NCBI GenBank assembly: GCA_009731375.1
Contig: BJOX01000007.1
Span: 1,841,454 to 1,862,111 of the forward strand
Direction of reading: 5' to 3'
Origin: Paulinella micropora
Taxonomy: Eukaryota; Cercozoa; Imbricatea; Euglyphida
Length of the DNA stretch: 20,658 bases
The position numbers and the translations under genes were made by a program. A model generated the notes under the pieces. The model ran no database searches. It worked only from the letters and a program-made list of their open reading frames with translations, and was not told where the DNA came from. Below are positions 8,545 to 18,095 of the stretch, one piece after another (the stretch's first letter is position 1; each line of letters opens with the position of its first letter).

Positions 8545-9261
8545 TCATTCCAAGGAAGATGGTGGACCTTTTTTGCAGGATTTGCAAGTGTAGCACTCCT
8601 CCCAAAATGTATCGTCGAACCACTGGTCCGGCTGCTCATCCTGCTCATCCACTTTAACTGCTGCCCAGCGCAAAGCATTGACTTCCGAGCATCGCACACA
8701 GCGGAAGTATCTCGGTCCGCCACTTTCATACGCATCATCCGATTCTTCATCTAGACGCGGAGCATCCTCTGGTTCCGGGAGAATGTAAGGGTTTACTTCC
8801 GGATCCCAATCGTGTAGTATGTCGGCTTCGTCGTCTCTTTCGTAGGCGGAAGCAAGCCAGCTTTTGATCTTGGCGTTCTCGCTCAGTTGTTCTTCGAAAA
8901 CCTGCTTCAATTGCTGCGTAACGCGCAGTTGTTCGTGGCTGTAGTGACGTGTTGGTCCAATTGTTGTGGCTTCTTCGAAAAAGTGGCGTTGCGCACAGGT
9001 CGTGCCAATCAGCGGGTCATGTAATGCGATGATTCCCCAGTGCAATGGCTCCTTGCTGATCGTGCGCCCACACAACAGACAATCGGAGCAGCGCATCAGA
9101 GTCGACGAGATTAGGTAGGTGTTTTGACAAGCAATTGGAAGCGGGCACTGGCACCCTTCTTCCGTTTCCTTATTTTCCAACGAATCGACTGGCCCTTCTT
9201 CCGTTTCCTTATTTTCCAACGAATCAACTGGCCAACGGCAAGGTAGACTGTTGTCGCCCAA
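8545..9261 (-). CDS. Cys-rich, putative zinc-binding protein segment
   Basis: About 238 codons end in TGA at 8545-8547. The frame is open further upstream to about 9297, but there is no ATG, so the beginning is probably an exon boundary. After a doubled 13-residue unit (PVDSLENKETEEG) come CQCPLPIAC, MRCSDCLLCGRTI with a Trp (PLHWGIIALHD) and TTCAQRHF, a helix (LRVTQQLKQVFEEQLSENAK), an acidic stretch, and a C-terminal block: YFRCVRCSEVNALRW ... DQWFDDTFWEECYTCKSCKK. Two Cys pairs around conserved Trp residues resemble CW-type or other treble-clef zinc binding in outline, but spacing does not let me name it. It is on the same strand as the module family and may be its N-terminal part. Confidence 0.55.
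   Translation of the reverse strand: MGDNSLPCRWPVDSLENKETEEGPVDSLENKETEEGCQCPLPIACQNTYLISSTLMRCSDCLLCGRTISKEPLHWGIIALHDPLIGTTCAQRHFFEEATTIGPTRHYSHEQLRVTQQLKQVFEEQLSENAKIKSWLASAYERDDEADILHDWDPEVNPYILPEPEDAPRLDEESDDAYESGGPRYFRCVRCSEVNALRWAAVKVDEQDEQPDQWFDDTFWEECYTCKSCKKGPPSSLE
9154..9231 (-). repeat. 39-bp tandem duplication inside the coding frame
   Basis: Two 39-bp units (9154-9192 and 9193-9231) differ by one base. They keep frame and double a 13-residue acidic peptide near the start of the Cys-rich protein. Confidence 0.85.
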
Positions 9262-9265
9262 GAAA

Positions 9266-9338
9266 GAAATAGTAGGCAGACAATATATACCGAATAACTA
9301 GGCAGACTATATAGAAATAGTAGGCAGACTATATAGGT
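9266..9338. repeat. Short tandem array around aggcagac-TATATA
   Basis: Three imperfect units share ctaggcagac or gtaggcagac followed by tatata. The array lies directly upstream of the Cys-rich gene on the minus strand. The TATA-like parts could sit in a promoter, but the repetition itself is the only firm observation. Confidence 0.6.
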
Positions 9339-9484
9339 ACGTCTTTGCTAGTGAAGTCTGTGCGCAATAGCCTGTACACTTGGAGCACTTCACCTGCGGT
9401 ATTTGTTTCGATCAAGCGCGCGATGCTACCAGAAAGAAACCACGGGCGTACCTTCCCAAGCCAACCACAAACAGCTCACTATAA

Positions 9485-9599
9485 TGTGTGTCTTGTGTGT
9501 CTCATGTGTGAGTGTGTGAGTGTGAGTGTGTGTGTGTGTGTGTGCGTGTGTGTGTGTGTGTGTGTGCGTGTGTGTATGTGTGTGTGTGTGTGTGTGCGT

Positions 9600-9631
<32 letters not shown>
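9485..9631. repeat. (GT)n microsatellite
   Basis: GT dinucleotides with CGT, TAT and GTGA interruptions. Cys/Val and Thr/His frames through it are repeat artefacts. Confidence 0.9.
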
Positions 9632-9969
9632 GACCGCGGGATTTCCGTTCAAAGCATGCACCAGCTTGTTTCTTTTTGCGTGAGATATTGACCACTTACG
9701 GACAACAATCAACTACCCAGGCACTACATAAAAAACATTCTGGAATGCAAATACCATTTCTGACAAAATAATACGAGTAACACAAGGTAAAACAAAAGGA
9801 CAGTGCACGGTAGGGTGCTCACCAACAATCCAACGACCAGAGGGAACAGTACAAGCCCATAGAAGACCAAACACTTCTTCCGTGATACAATGCTGGGAAT
9901 GTGCTACATATACGTACAGCCCACACACGTACTGGAGCTAAGGATTATTGAATCAATCTGATATTGGAA

Positions 9970-9975
9970 TTTATT
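9970..9975 (-). promoter_or_regulatory. Poly(A) signal candidate
   Basis: AATAAA on the minus strand, about 95 bp beyond the TAA at 10070-10072 that closes the methyltransferase-like frame. Position fits; sequence is short and could be chance. Confidence 0.35.
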
Positions 9976-10069
9976 AAAATTCTCATGAAGACAACCAAAA
10001 TGTACATAGTTATACTATAAAATAATCGTATCAACCAACATAGCTCAACTTTTGAGGAACCGAACCACT

Positions 10070-10690
10070 TTACTGACATGTGGGTGGTTGCAAAACGAAG
10101 CTAACACCCTTGCCTTGATTGACAGCACTTACCTTCCTGCCCTGCGCCTTCTTGTCAGTAGACAATACTATACCAACAAACCCACACCTGAGCCTCCCAT
10201 CATGCACCTGGTTTTGTAGCCGTACACCACGAAACCACTGTCTAGTAGTAGAGGCAAGGTTCGTTTGTGACCGTTGATATCGGTAGCGGAATCAACTAAC
10301 ACAAGGAATCGAACTAGATTCTTCTTGTTGCACAATAAATGTGATTAGTTTCGCTTTGGTCTCCGGAGCCCAAGTGGCCCAGAAAAGATAAATTACCCAA
10401 GGTCCCTTCCAATTCTCAGGAACCCATGATTTAGTTTCCACGCAATCCTCTTGAAACTTAACTTCCAAACGGAGATGGCTTCCGAAGAGATTTGCCTGAT
10501 TGTCAGCAAACACAAGAGAATAATCCGCTGTATCTATCCCTGCTAAAGCCACAAAACATAAGTACTGTGCGACGTATAACGCGTGACCTGGACCACAACC
10601 AAGGTCTATGAAAACACAGGTACTTCTTTCTGAGTACGGGATAGCGTGGAAAAGCGTTACTAGGGTTTTGGGTTGCAAATACCCTGGCGT
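10070..10690 (-). pseudogene. Class I SAM-dependent methyltransferase, broken
   Basis: The minus frame carries FIDLGCGPGHALYVAQ, which is motif I (DLGCGxG) of class I S-adenosylmethionine-dependent methyltransferases, where the glycine loop binds the cofactor. AGIDTADYSLVFADNQ follows where strand 2 and its helix are expected, then CVETKSWVPENWKGPWVIYLFWATW, fitting the motif IV region. The first frame ends in TGA at 10292-10294. The adjacent frame stays open across that point with LVRFLVLVDSATDINGHKRT and LLLDSGFVVYGYKTRCMMGG, then the original frame resumes with GIVLSTDKKAQGRK and SAVNQGKGVSFVLQPPTCQ before TAA at 10070. Two opposite one-base shifts (near 10315 and 10190) would explain this. 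The 5' part is missing; an acceptor-like site lies near 10685. Substrate unknown. Confidence 0.65.
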
Positions 10691-10739
10691 TCCCGCAAAA
10701 TATTATTGGGAAAATTTTCACCTTGGGAAATAAAACTTT

Positions 10740-11480
10740 ACCTTGCTCACATTTGGATGGTACACTTCCTGATTTTTTTTTAATCTGATTATATTAATGT
10801 GAAATTTGTTCTGAAATATTAGTTTTTGATTGAATTTTTCAAAATCAAACCGTTACAAACCTTTTGTAGCGGCTTTTCTGCTGCCTTCGTACTTCGGCTG
10901 CTGTAGAGATTTGTCATGTGTTGTTTTTCTTTGTTCAAGTTTTGTATATTACCAAATCACCAGCACTTAGAAACTAAATTGTGTTTTATAAAATTTAATC
11001 AATGGTTTAATCTAATTTTAAATTTTCACAAAATTTTAAAATCTAACTATTATTTTGAATAATATAAATTTAGTATTTTAATGCTGATTTCAAATCTAGT
11101 CATTTTTTTCAGTGTGACTGTGACTGATTGTTATTAATATTACCTGAACGTTGCTTTAAAGTACAAACTGCTATTAAAGATGATTTTACAACGCAAATGA
11201 GTATTATAAATCTGTAATGCTTATTGTAACAAACTTTATTTAAAATTTATATTTAACTTGATTCAAAAATTTAAAATTCAGAATCGTCGTCTGCATACAT
11301 ATTCCAGTATCAGTGTGATTCGGAAGTTCTGATTCCGACTGTAAGTCACTGCATTAACTACCTGTAATTTGAATAATATTGACAGTGAGACAGTATAAAT
11401 ATTCATAGTAGTACCAGGCTGTACAAGTGAATTTACTTAAGACTACGAATTTCATTCAACAAAATAACAAACAGATCGGG
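10740..11480. other. AT-rich intergenic spacer
   Basis: Strongly AT-rich with no open frame that looks coding on either strand. It separates the methyltransferase remnant from the coiled-coil gene. AATAAA on the minus strand at 11235-11240 could serve the gene at 11491, about 250 bp away. Nothing else is seen. Confidence 0.5.
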
Positions 11481-11490
11481 ATCAGGAAAG

Positions 11491-12366
11491 CTAGGATAGA
11501 TAGTCAACCTCGTGAATTTGTTTCTGCCTTTTAAAAGCAATGCAGCGCTTACTCAAATGCGCTTTCTTTTTTTTCTTTTCTGCATGGCTGCGCGTAACGG
11601 GATGAGGTGGTGTTTGATAAATCGTCCCACCGCTGTAACTAGGAAGAGGAACAGGGAAAGAGTAAGAAAATTGTGGAACTGTAGGGTGCTGGAAAGTTGA
11701 ACGACACGATGGGCAGACCTGGGCTTGGCCCAGGACCGAAGCTGGTGATCCCTGCATCTGTTGATGCATGAGCTCTTGGTAAGTTGGTACAGATGAGATA
11801 GGAGTCGGTACCGACGAGATAGGAGGCAGTGCAACTGATCCAAAATAGTAAGAACTAGGAACTGCACAGAAATTACAGCTTCTTTTTTCAAAATCATTTT
11901 CATCTTCGCTGCTATTTTCCGAAGCAGACCCAGATTCCAAATCAGACTTTTCATGTGTATTGTTCAGTTTATCTGTTAACTTGTTGATTGCAGCAGCCGC
12001 TGCATCCAAGCTCTTAGCTTGTTGGTCCAGCTTATCACTTACCTTGTTGATGACACCATCCTGCTTGGCATTTTTAGTCTTTTTGACATTTCCTAGCTTA
12101 AACAAAGGCTTTATTTCCTTTATTACGTCCCGCACTGTGTTCTTTGTTACTTTTTCCAAAACTTTTGTTAAATCAGCCGCAGTTGCATGCTCTTGGATTG
12201 CAGGGCTAGCATGAGCACCCTCAAATGCTGACTGATCATGATGCTCCTGCGACACGGTGGCACCAGGCTTTCTTCCCTTGGCTCGACGGACGCGTGCTGG
12301 CTTGAGGGTCTCTGGTTGGCAAACGGGCGCCTTCGAAACTCGAAGACACTTCAGTGGCCGGTCCAT
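11491..12366 (-). CDS. Coiled-coil protein with two CxxC pairs and basic tail
   Basis: The frame runs 291 codons from ATG at 12364-12366 to the stop at 11491. Residues 1-40 are basic (RVRRAKGRKPG). Residues about 65-135 are helical with heptad-like spacing (LTKVLEKVTKNTV, INKVSDKLDQQAKSL, INKLTDKLNN). Residues 138-160 are acidic and Ser-rich. Then come CNFC (164-167), a doubled PISSVPT unit, CPSC (218-221), a Pro/Ser/Tyr region and a lysine-rich tail. Four Cys in two pairs could bind metal. An acceptor-like site (ctttttaatag) lies 19 bases upstream of the ATG in the same frame, so this may instead be the last exon of a gene including 12460-12682. The first 113 codons are present again, almost unchanged, at 19047-19388. 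No known family. Confidence 0.65.
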   Translation of the reverse strand: MDRPLKCLRVSKAPVCQPETLKPARVRRAKGRKPGATVSQEHHDQSAFEGAHASPAIQEHATAADLTKVLEKVTKNTVRDVIKEIKPLFKLGNVKKTKNAKQDGVINKVSDKLDQQAKSLDAAAAAINKLTDKLNNTHEKSDLESGSASENSSEDENDFEKRSCNFCAVPSSYYFGSVALPPISSVPTPISSVPTYQELMHQQMQGSPASVLGQAQVCPSCRSTFQHPTVPQFSYSFPVPLPSYSGGTIYQTPPHPVTRSHAEKKKKKAHLSKRCIAFKRQKQIHEVDYLS

Positions 12367-12369
12367 CGA
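12028..12369 (-). repeat. 342-bp duplicated segment, copy 1
   Basis: This stretch matches 19047-19388 in the same orientation with two mismatches seen by eye (12091/19110 and 12362/19381) and no indels. It covers the start codon and first 113 codons of the coiled-coil gene. Confidence 0.95.
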
Positions 12370-12459
12370 TGGTGTTTTCGAACTATTAAAAAGAAATTAT
12401 ATGACATTGTGATTAGTAAGGCTGAGACTTCTGAACAGAAGAAAGTAATAATTTGATTA

Positions 12460-12682
12460 TCATAAATCTTGCCCACATGCAGATAAGGAACGTTTGATGT
12501 CGCTGCTCAAATTTGATAGTTCCTCAGGTTTGAACTTCGAAGGAAAAAATTTTTTCAGTGATGGTTCTTGCAACAGCAGGATAGTTTGCTGGTACAACTT
12601 GATCATCCTTGTCCACAAACAAAGCTTGCACGTGATTGATATCGCCGTTGTCTCGCAGCTTGACTGCAAATGCTCCAAAAGC
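12460..12682 (-). CDS. Exon with one-base shift in a T run
   Basis: After an acceptor (attttgtgttag|GCTTTT) the minus frame reads AFGAFAVKLRDNGDINHVQ, ALFVDKDDQVVPANYPAVAR and TITEKIF. At an A6-T6 homopolymer the frame shifts and continues as SKFKPEELSNLSSDIKRSL up to TGA at 12460-12462. Both halves look like folded protein and join without a gap if one T is removed, so the shift is a deletion/insertion or a sequencing error. The exon lies 94 bp upstream of the coiled-coil gene on the same strand and could belong to it. Family not recognised. Confidence 0.5.
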
Positions 12683-12837
12683 CTAACACAAAATCATTTA
12701 AAACATATTATCAAGCGTAATTATGGATTTGTGTGTGTGGGGAGGGGGGTGGCAACCTTAGCAGAGCCGTTCGCGAAAGAGCAATGTGTCCCCATTTCAT
12801 TATCTCCTATTAACCAAGAATAGAAGAAAAACACTTG

Positions 12838-13403
12838 TCATTTGCATGAAACGTAGTGAAATGTTTTACAATCGGTTGATTGTGCCGCTGAGAAAAGAAG
12901 CAGTCTTGGTCGCACTTGACGACCTTGTTTCGCATTGAACTTGTATCGCTGGACCCTGCCCCTTTTGCGGGTCCTGGTGTGCTCTTGAAGCCATGTGTAC
13001 TCTGTTTTTATTTCTTCCCCAAAAGATATTTGCAAAGGCAGTTCTAGTGGAGGTGTGTGATGAAGAGCGTCATTGTTGTTGTTGTTATTGTTATTGTTAA
13101 TCTTATTATTGTTATTAACGATGTTGTTACTGTTGTTGTTATTGTTGTTGTTGATGATGATTGGTGTCGTTAACAAATCAGGTGTTGATGATATTGTGGC
13201 TACTGCTGCTCTTGTTGTTTGTTGTTGTTCTAGTTGTTGTTGTTGTTGGTGTTGTTGTTGTTGGTGTTGTTGTTGTTGTTGTTGTTGTTGTTGCGGCTGC
13301 TGCAGCTGTTGTTGTTGTTGTTGTTGTTGTGCTTTGTTGTTGTTATTACTAGGAGCAGATGCTGCTGCTTCGAATTCTGATGTTGATGTTGCTGCTGTTG
13401 CCG

Positions 13404-13442
<39 letters not shown>

Positions 13443-13701
13443 CCGTTGCTGTACACGTTGTTGTTGCTGTTAGTACTGCTGTTGTTGCTGCTGTTGCTGT
13501 TGTTGCGGTTGTTGTTGTGATATCTGCTGCGGCTGTTGTTGGTTGTTGTTGGTTGTTGTTGGTACCGGTACCTGTTGTACATGTTATAATTAACGTTGGT
13601 TGTTGTTGGTTGCTGGTACCGGTTGTTGTTGGTTGTTGGTTGTTGTTGGTGGAAGCATGTTTTCTTGGGCGCAGTTTATCTCCACGATCACTTTTGGGCA
13701 T
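12838..13701 (-). CDS. Thr/Gln/Asn-rich low-complexity protein
   Basis: 287 codons run from ATG at 13699-13701 (A at -3) to TGA at 12838. The N-terminus is basic (MPKSDRGDKLRPRKHAS). A central 190 residues or so are coded mostly by CAA-type repeats whose register changes: Asn/Gln/Pro, then polythreonine, then polyglutamine with His, then polyasparagine. The C-terminal 75 or so residues are ordinary sequence with a basic stretch (RTRKRGRVQRYKF) and end in TFHYVSCK. Because CAA repeats are open in three frames, the length alone proves little. The non-repetitive ends in a single frame, plus a good start, support a real gene. Gln/Asn-rich tracts are common in transcriptional regulators and aggregation-prone proteins. 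Confidence 0.55.
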
Positions 13702-14223
13702 GATGATGTCTTGACTCTCGAGTACCAGAAATTGGGTTGGTTACAAGACCAGCTCAATTTCCCACCTTTTTGGGCCAATTTCCCAGAGGAAATAGGGAGG
13801 AATTCCTATTTTCCGCAACGGATGCCGAAATATTTCCCTTTTCTTGAACTTCAACTGAACCAACAAATTTTTCCACCATACACCTTTCGTCACAGACATC
13901 GCTCCAATCATCTGCTGGACACATCATGACATCAAGTAAGTAATAAATTGGTTAGGCATAGTGTGTCTGTTCAACCAAACTTCGCTTTTAATTGAAATAT
14001 TTGCACTCTACACTTTGTGGTAATTTGCTTTCTCTTCACTTTTCTTTTGTACCCTTTTCTCACAAATTAAAGAAACATATACACACAAACATATACACAC
14101 AAACACATACACACTAAGACACACACGTTGCACACAAAAACATGTGATTAAACACATAGTTAAATACATGTACACACAAAAATACAGTGTCATGTTGTTG
14201 TTGTTGTTGTTGTTGTAGTAAAA
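13702..14223. other. Spacer with small AC and GTT repeats
   Basis: No convincing gene. Around 13760-13880 a plus-strand frame reads through without repeats, but it has no start or splice context that stands out. Repeats of acacac type (14089-14180) and (GTT)n (about 14193-14217) follow. Confidence 0.4.
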
Positions 14224-14265
14224 TTTAATAATAATAATAATACAACAGTTGTAGAACAATCTAAG

Positions 14266-14297
<32 letters not shown>

Positions 14298-14300
14298 ATT

Positions 14301-14336
<36 letters not shown>

Positions 14337-14337
14337 G

Positions 14338-14368
<31 letters not shown>

Positions 14369-14384
14369 TCTTTCTCTCTGTCTC

Positions 14385-14429
<45 letters not shown>

Positions 14430-14474
14430 CACTCTCTCTCTCTGTCTCTCACATACTCTCTCTCTCTCTTTCTT

Positions 14475-14516
<42 letters not shown>

Positions 14517-14597
14517 ACACACACACTCTCTCTCTCTCTCGTGTGTGTGTGTTGTGTGTGTTGTGTGTGTGTGTGGTGTGTGTGGTGTGTGTGTGTG

Positions 14598-14628
<31 letters not shown>

Positions 14629-14768
14629 GTGTGTGTGTGTGTGTGTGTGTGTGTTGTGTGTTGTGTGTTGTGTGTGTTGTGTGTGTGTGTGTGTGTGTTT
14701 GTGTTGTGTGTTGTGTGTTGTGTGTGTGTGTGTGTGTGTGTGTGCATGTAGTTAGGTATATGTGTAGG

Positions 14769-14841
<73 letters not shown>

Positions 14842-14955
14842 CTCTCTCTCTATATATATATGTATATATATATATATATCTTCTTCTTCTTCTTCTTCTT
14901 CTTCTTCTTCTTCTTCTTCTTCTTCTTCTTCTTCTTCTTCTTCTTCTTCTATTTA

Positions 14956-15053
<98 letters not shown>

Positions 15054-15054
15054 T
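14224..15054. repeat. Compound microsatellite block, copy D1
   Basis: Ordered parts: a short unique leader (acaacagttgtagaac...), (GTT)n, (CT)n with CA patches, (GT)n with TTGTG variants, a unique bridge (gcatgtagttaggtatatg), (CT)n with TATC units, (TA)n, (CTT)n, a short bridge (ctatttatc) and (ATT)n. The same order and the same unique bridges recur at 16391-17407, so this is one duplicated unit and not independent arrays. All long single-residue frames here are repeat artefacts. Confidence 0.9.
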
Positions 15055-15320
15055 GGACACCGTGATAGCCCAGTGGTCAAGTTCTACCATCTGGGCCCTG
15101 TCGCCAGTTCGATTCCCGTCGGTGCCACCAGTATTTTCATTGAACATACCGGTCTGTCTGGACCAGTATTTTCATTGAACATACCGGCCCGTCTGGAAGT
15201 GTTGGAACTGCCCTTGCGGGGGTGTCATTAGAGCTTATCGTCAATTCTTCGTACTCCCCTCACGGGTGAGACGATGGAGGCGCATGTGCAGAAATGCATC
15301 AGCCATTGACAGAGAAGCAC
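15055..15320 (+). mobile_element. tRNA-derived SINE, copy 1 (266 bp)
   Basis: The head is tRNA-like. It has an A box (TAGCCCAGTGG, 15066-15076) and a B box (GTTCGATTC, 15107-15115), the internal RNA polymerase III promoter. GACACCG at the start can pair with CGGTGCC near 15120-15126 as an acceptor stem with one mismatch, and ACCA follows directly, as in a mature CCA-tailed tRNA. The body has a 35-bp unit in tandem (15127-15161, 15162-15196), then a unique region and a 3' end (agaagcac) that passes into (ATT)n. The element is non-autonomous, so a LINE would have to move it. T-stem pairing is poor, so it is not a working tRNA gene. Confidence 0.8.
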
Positions 15321-15353
15321 TATTATTATTATTATCATTATTGTTATTGTTGC

Positions 15354-15422
<69 letters not shown>

Positions 15423-15483
15423 TACTACTACTACTATTATTATTATTATTATTATTACTATTATTATTATTATTATTATTGTT
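15321..15483. repeat. (ATT)n tail between the two SINE copies
   Basis: ATT triplets with ACT, ATC and GTT interruptions. They follow SINE copy 1 as a tail and directly precede SINE copy 2. Confidence 0.9.
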
Positions 15484-15749
15484 GGACACCGTGATAGCCC
15501 AGTGGTCAAGTTCTACCATCTGGGCCCTGTCGCCAGTTTGATTCCTGTCGGTGCCACCAGTATTTTCATTGAACATACCGATCCGTCTGGACCAGTATTT
15601 TCATTGAACATACCGGCCCGTCTGGAAGTGTTGGAACTGCCCGTGCGGGGGTGTCATTAGAGCTTATCGTCAATTCTTCGTACTCCCCTCACGGGTGAGA
15701 CGATGGAGGCGCATGTGCAGAAATGCATCAGCCATTGACAGAGAAGCAC
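15484..15749 (+). mobile_element. tRNA-derived SINE, copy 2 (266 bp)
   Basis: The same length as copy 1, with about five substitutions and no indels. The A box is intact. The B box has a C-to-T change (GTTTGATTC), which would weaken it. The 35-bp tandem unit is present here too, so it belongs to the family and is not a private event. It is followed by (ATT)n and then an assembly gap. Confidence 0.8.
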
Positions 15750-15791
15750 TATTATTATTATTATTATTATTANNNNNNNNNNTTCTTCTTC

Positions 15792-15852
<61 letters not shown>

Positions 15853-15890
15853 CATTATTATTATCATTATTATTATTATTATTATTATTA

Positions 15891-15948
<58 letters not shown>
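15750..15948. repeat. (ATT)n with assembly gap at 15773-15782
   Basis: An ATT array is interrupted by ten N and resumes as (TTC)n then (ATT)n. The true length is unknown. Confidence 0.9.
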
Positions 15949-16014
15949 GGAGCTCCTCTCATGTCCGGAAACGGATCGTGCCATCAGCTGCATCAGTATG
16001 CCAATAGAGGAAGT
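15949..16014 (+). mobile_element. SINE-like element R, copy 1
   Basis: A unique block starting ggagctcctc and containing atgtccggaaacggatcgtg and ccatcagctgcatcagtatg. (ATT)n lies on both sides. Compared with copy 2 it lacks 18 bp after ctcctc. Its 3' part resembles the SINE end (atggaggc-x-catgt-x-c-x-gaaa, then catcag, then gaag before ATT), so it may be a 5'-truncated relative. Confidence 0.55.
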
Positions 16015-16038
16015 ATATTATTGTTATTATTATTATCA

Positions 16039-16127
<89 letters not shown>

Positions 16128-16240
16128 ATTATTATTATTAATATTATTATTAATATTATTATTATTAATATTATTATTATTATTATTATTATTATTGTTA
16201 TTATTGTTATTATTATTGTTATTATTATTATTGTTATTAC

Positions 16241-16283
<43 letters not shown>

Positions 16284-16327
16284 GTTATTATTGTTATTAT
16301 TATTGTTATTATTATTATTGTTATTAC

Positions 16328-16378
<51 letters not shown>
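16015..16378. repeat. (ATT)n with higher-order structure
   Basis: A long ATT array with regularly spaced AATATT and GTT variants. A block of roughly 80 bp with the GTT/ACT variant pattern (16195-16245) recurs at 16280-16330, a higher-order duplication. Confidence 0.85.
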
Positions 16379-16390
16379 GGACACCGTGAT
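16379..16390 (+). mobile_element. 12-bp SINE head fragment
   Basis: ggacaccgtgat is exactly the first 12 bases of the SINE, again placed directly after (ATT)n. It then joins the leader of block D2. It marks a breakpoint of the D1/D2 duplication or a deletion. Confidence 0.6.
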
Positions 16391-17409
<1,019 letters not shown>

Positions 17410-17493
17410 GGAGCTCCTCGAACAAGGGCATGGAGGCTCATGTCCGGAAACGGATCGTGCCATCAGCTGCATCAGTATGCCTATAGCGGAAGT
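17410..17493 (+). mobile_element. SINE-like element R, copy 2
   Basis: The fullest copy of R, with the 18 bp missing from copy 1 (gaacaagggcatggaggc). (ATT)n lies before and after. Confidence 0.55.
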
Positions 17494-17508
17494 ATATTAT
17501 TATTATTA

Positions 17509-17605
<97 letters not shown>

Positions 17606-17606
17606 A

Positions 17607-17680
<74 letters not shown>

Positions 17681-17696
17681 CATTATTATTATTATC
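17494..17696. repeat. (ATT)n after element R copy 2
   Basis: ATT triplets with few interruptions; all polyleucine, polyisoleucine and polytyrosine frames here are artefacts. Confidence 0.9.
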
Positions 17697-17761
17697 GTTC
17701 TTGGAGTGTTGACTGTGACATATTTGAGGGAAATCCCGATGAAAAAACCTAGTCACACTTG

Positions 17762-17923
17762 CTAAACAGAGTTCCAGCCCAATGGCCTCAAGGCGTTAAA
17801 CTGTGACGCCAACTCATAACCCTTTGGTGGTAGATGCTGGGGAGGAGGGTCGTTGCGCGCGTAAAAGATCTTAAACTCCGCATATGCTGGTTGATAGCCC
17901 AGGACCCAGCAGACACCAGATTG
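17762..17923 (-). CDS. Possible exon remnant
   Basis: The minus frame between TAA (17924-17926) and TAG (17762-17764) reads CWVLGYQPAYAEFKIFYARN, then DPPPQHLPPKGYELASQF and ALRPLGWNSV. Codon third positions and composition look coding, unlike the surroundings. It has no ATG and could be an exon piece or part of an old repeat. Low certainty. Confidence 0.3.
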   Translation of the reverse strand, partial: QSGVCWVLGYQPAYAEFKIFYARNDPPPQHLPPKGYELASQFNALRPLGWNSV

Positions 17924-18050
17924 TTATGGGTGGGGTTTCGAGGCAGCTCTAACAACCGCGCTTGGTGTATGCACTTGCACATTCGGTGACGTCTTGCAAG
18001 AGGTTGCTGGGACTGCGGAATAACCTCGGCTTAGTGCAGTCTTGCCCTCA

Positions 18051-18053
<3 letters not shown>

Positions 18054-18094
<41 letters not shown>
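18054..18094. repeat. Poly-G tract, 41 G
   Basis: An uninterrupted run of 41 G directly before element R copy 3. Length is likely unreliable in the assembly. It can form G-quadruplexes. Confidence 0.9.

Positions 18095-18095
<1 letters not shown>

Noticed and set aside
9713-9928. Minus-strand frame near 9850-9900 as a small exon of the methyltransferase gene
   Set aside because: An acceptor and a GTGAGC donor can be drawn around about 67 bp, but there is no protein motif or frame link to support it.
12045-12055. Splice donor AAG|GTAAGT inside the coiled-coil gene
   Set aside because: The frame continues beyond it with a good heptad pattern (KVSDKLDQQAKSLDA), so in copy 1 it is more likely cryptic. 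In the 19-kb copy it could be used.
15055-15130. Functional tRNA gene
   Set aside because: The A and B boxes are present but T-stem pairing is poor, the CCA is encoded, and the same head is repeated in a longer dispersed element, so it is a SINE head.
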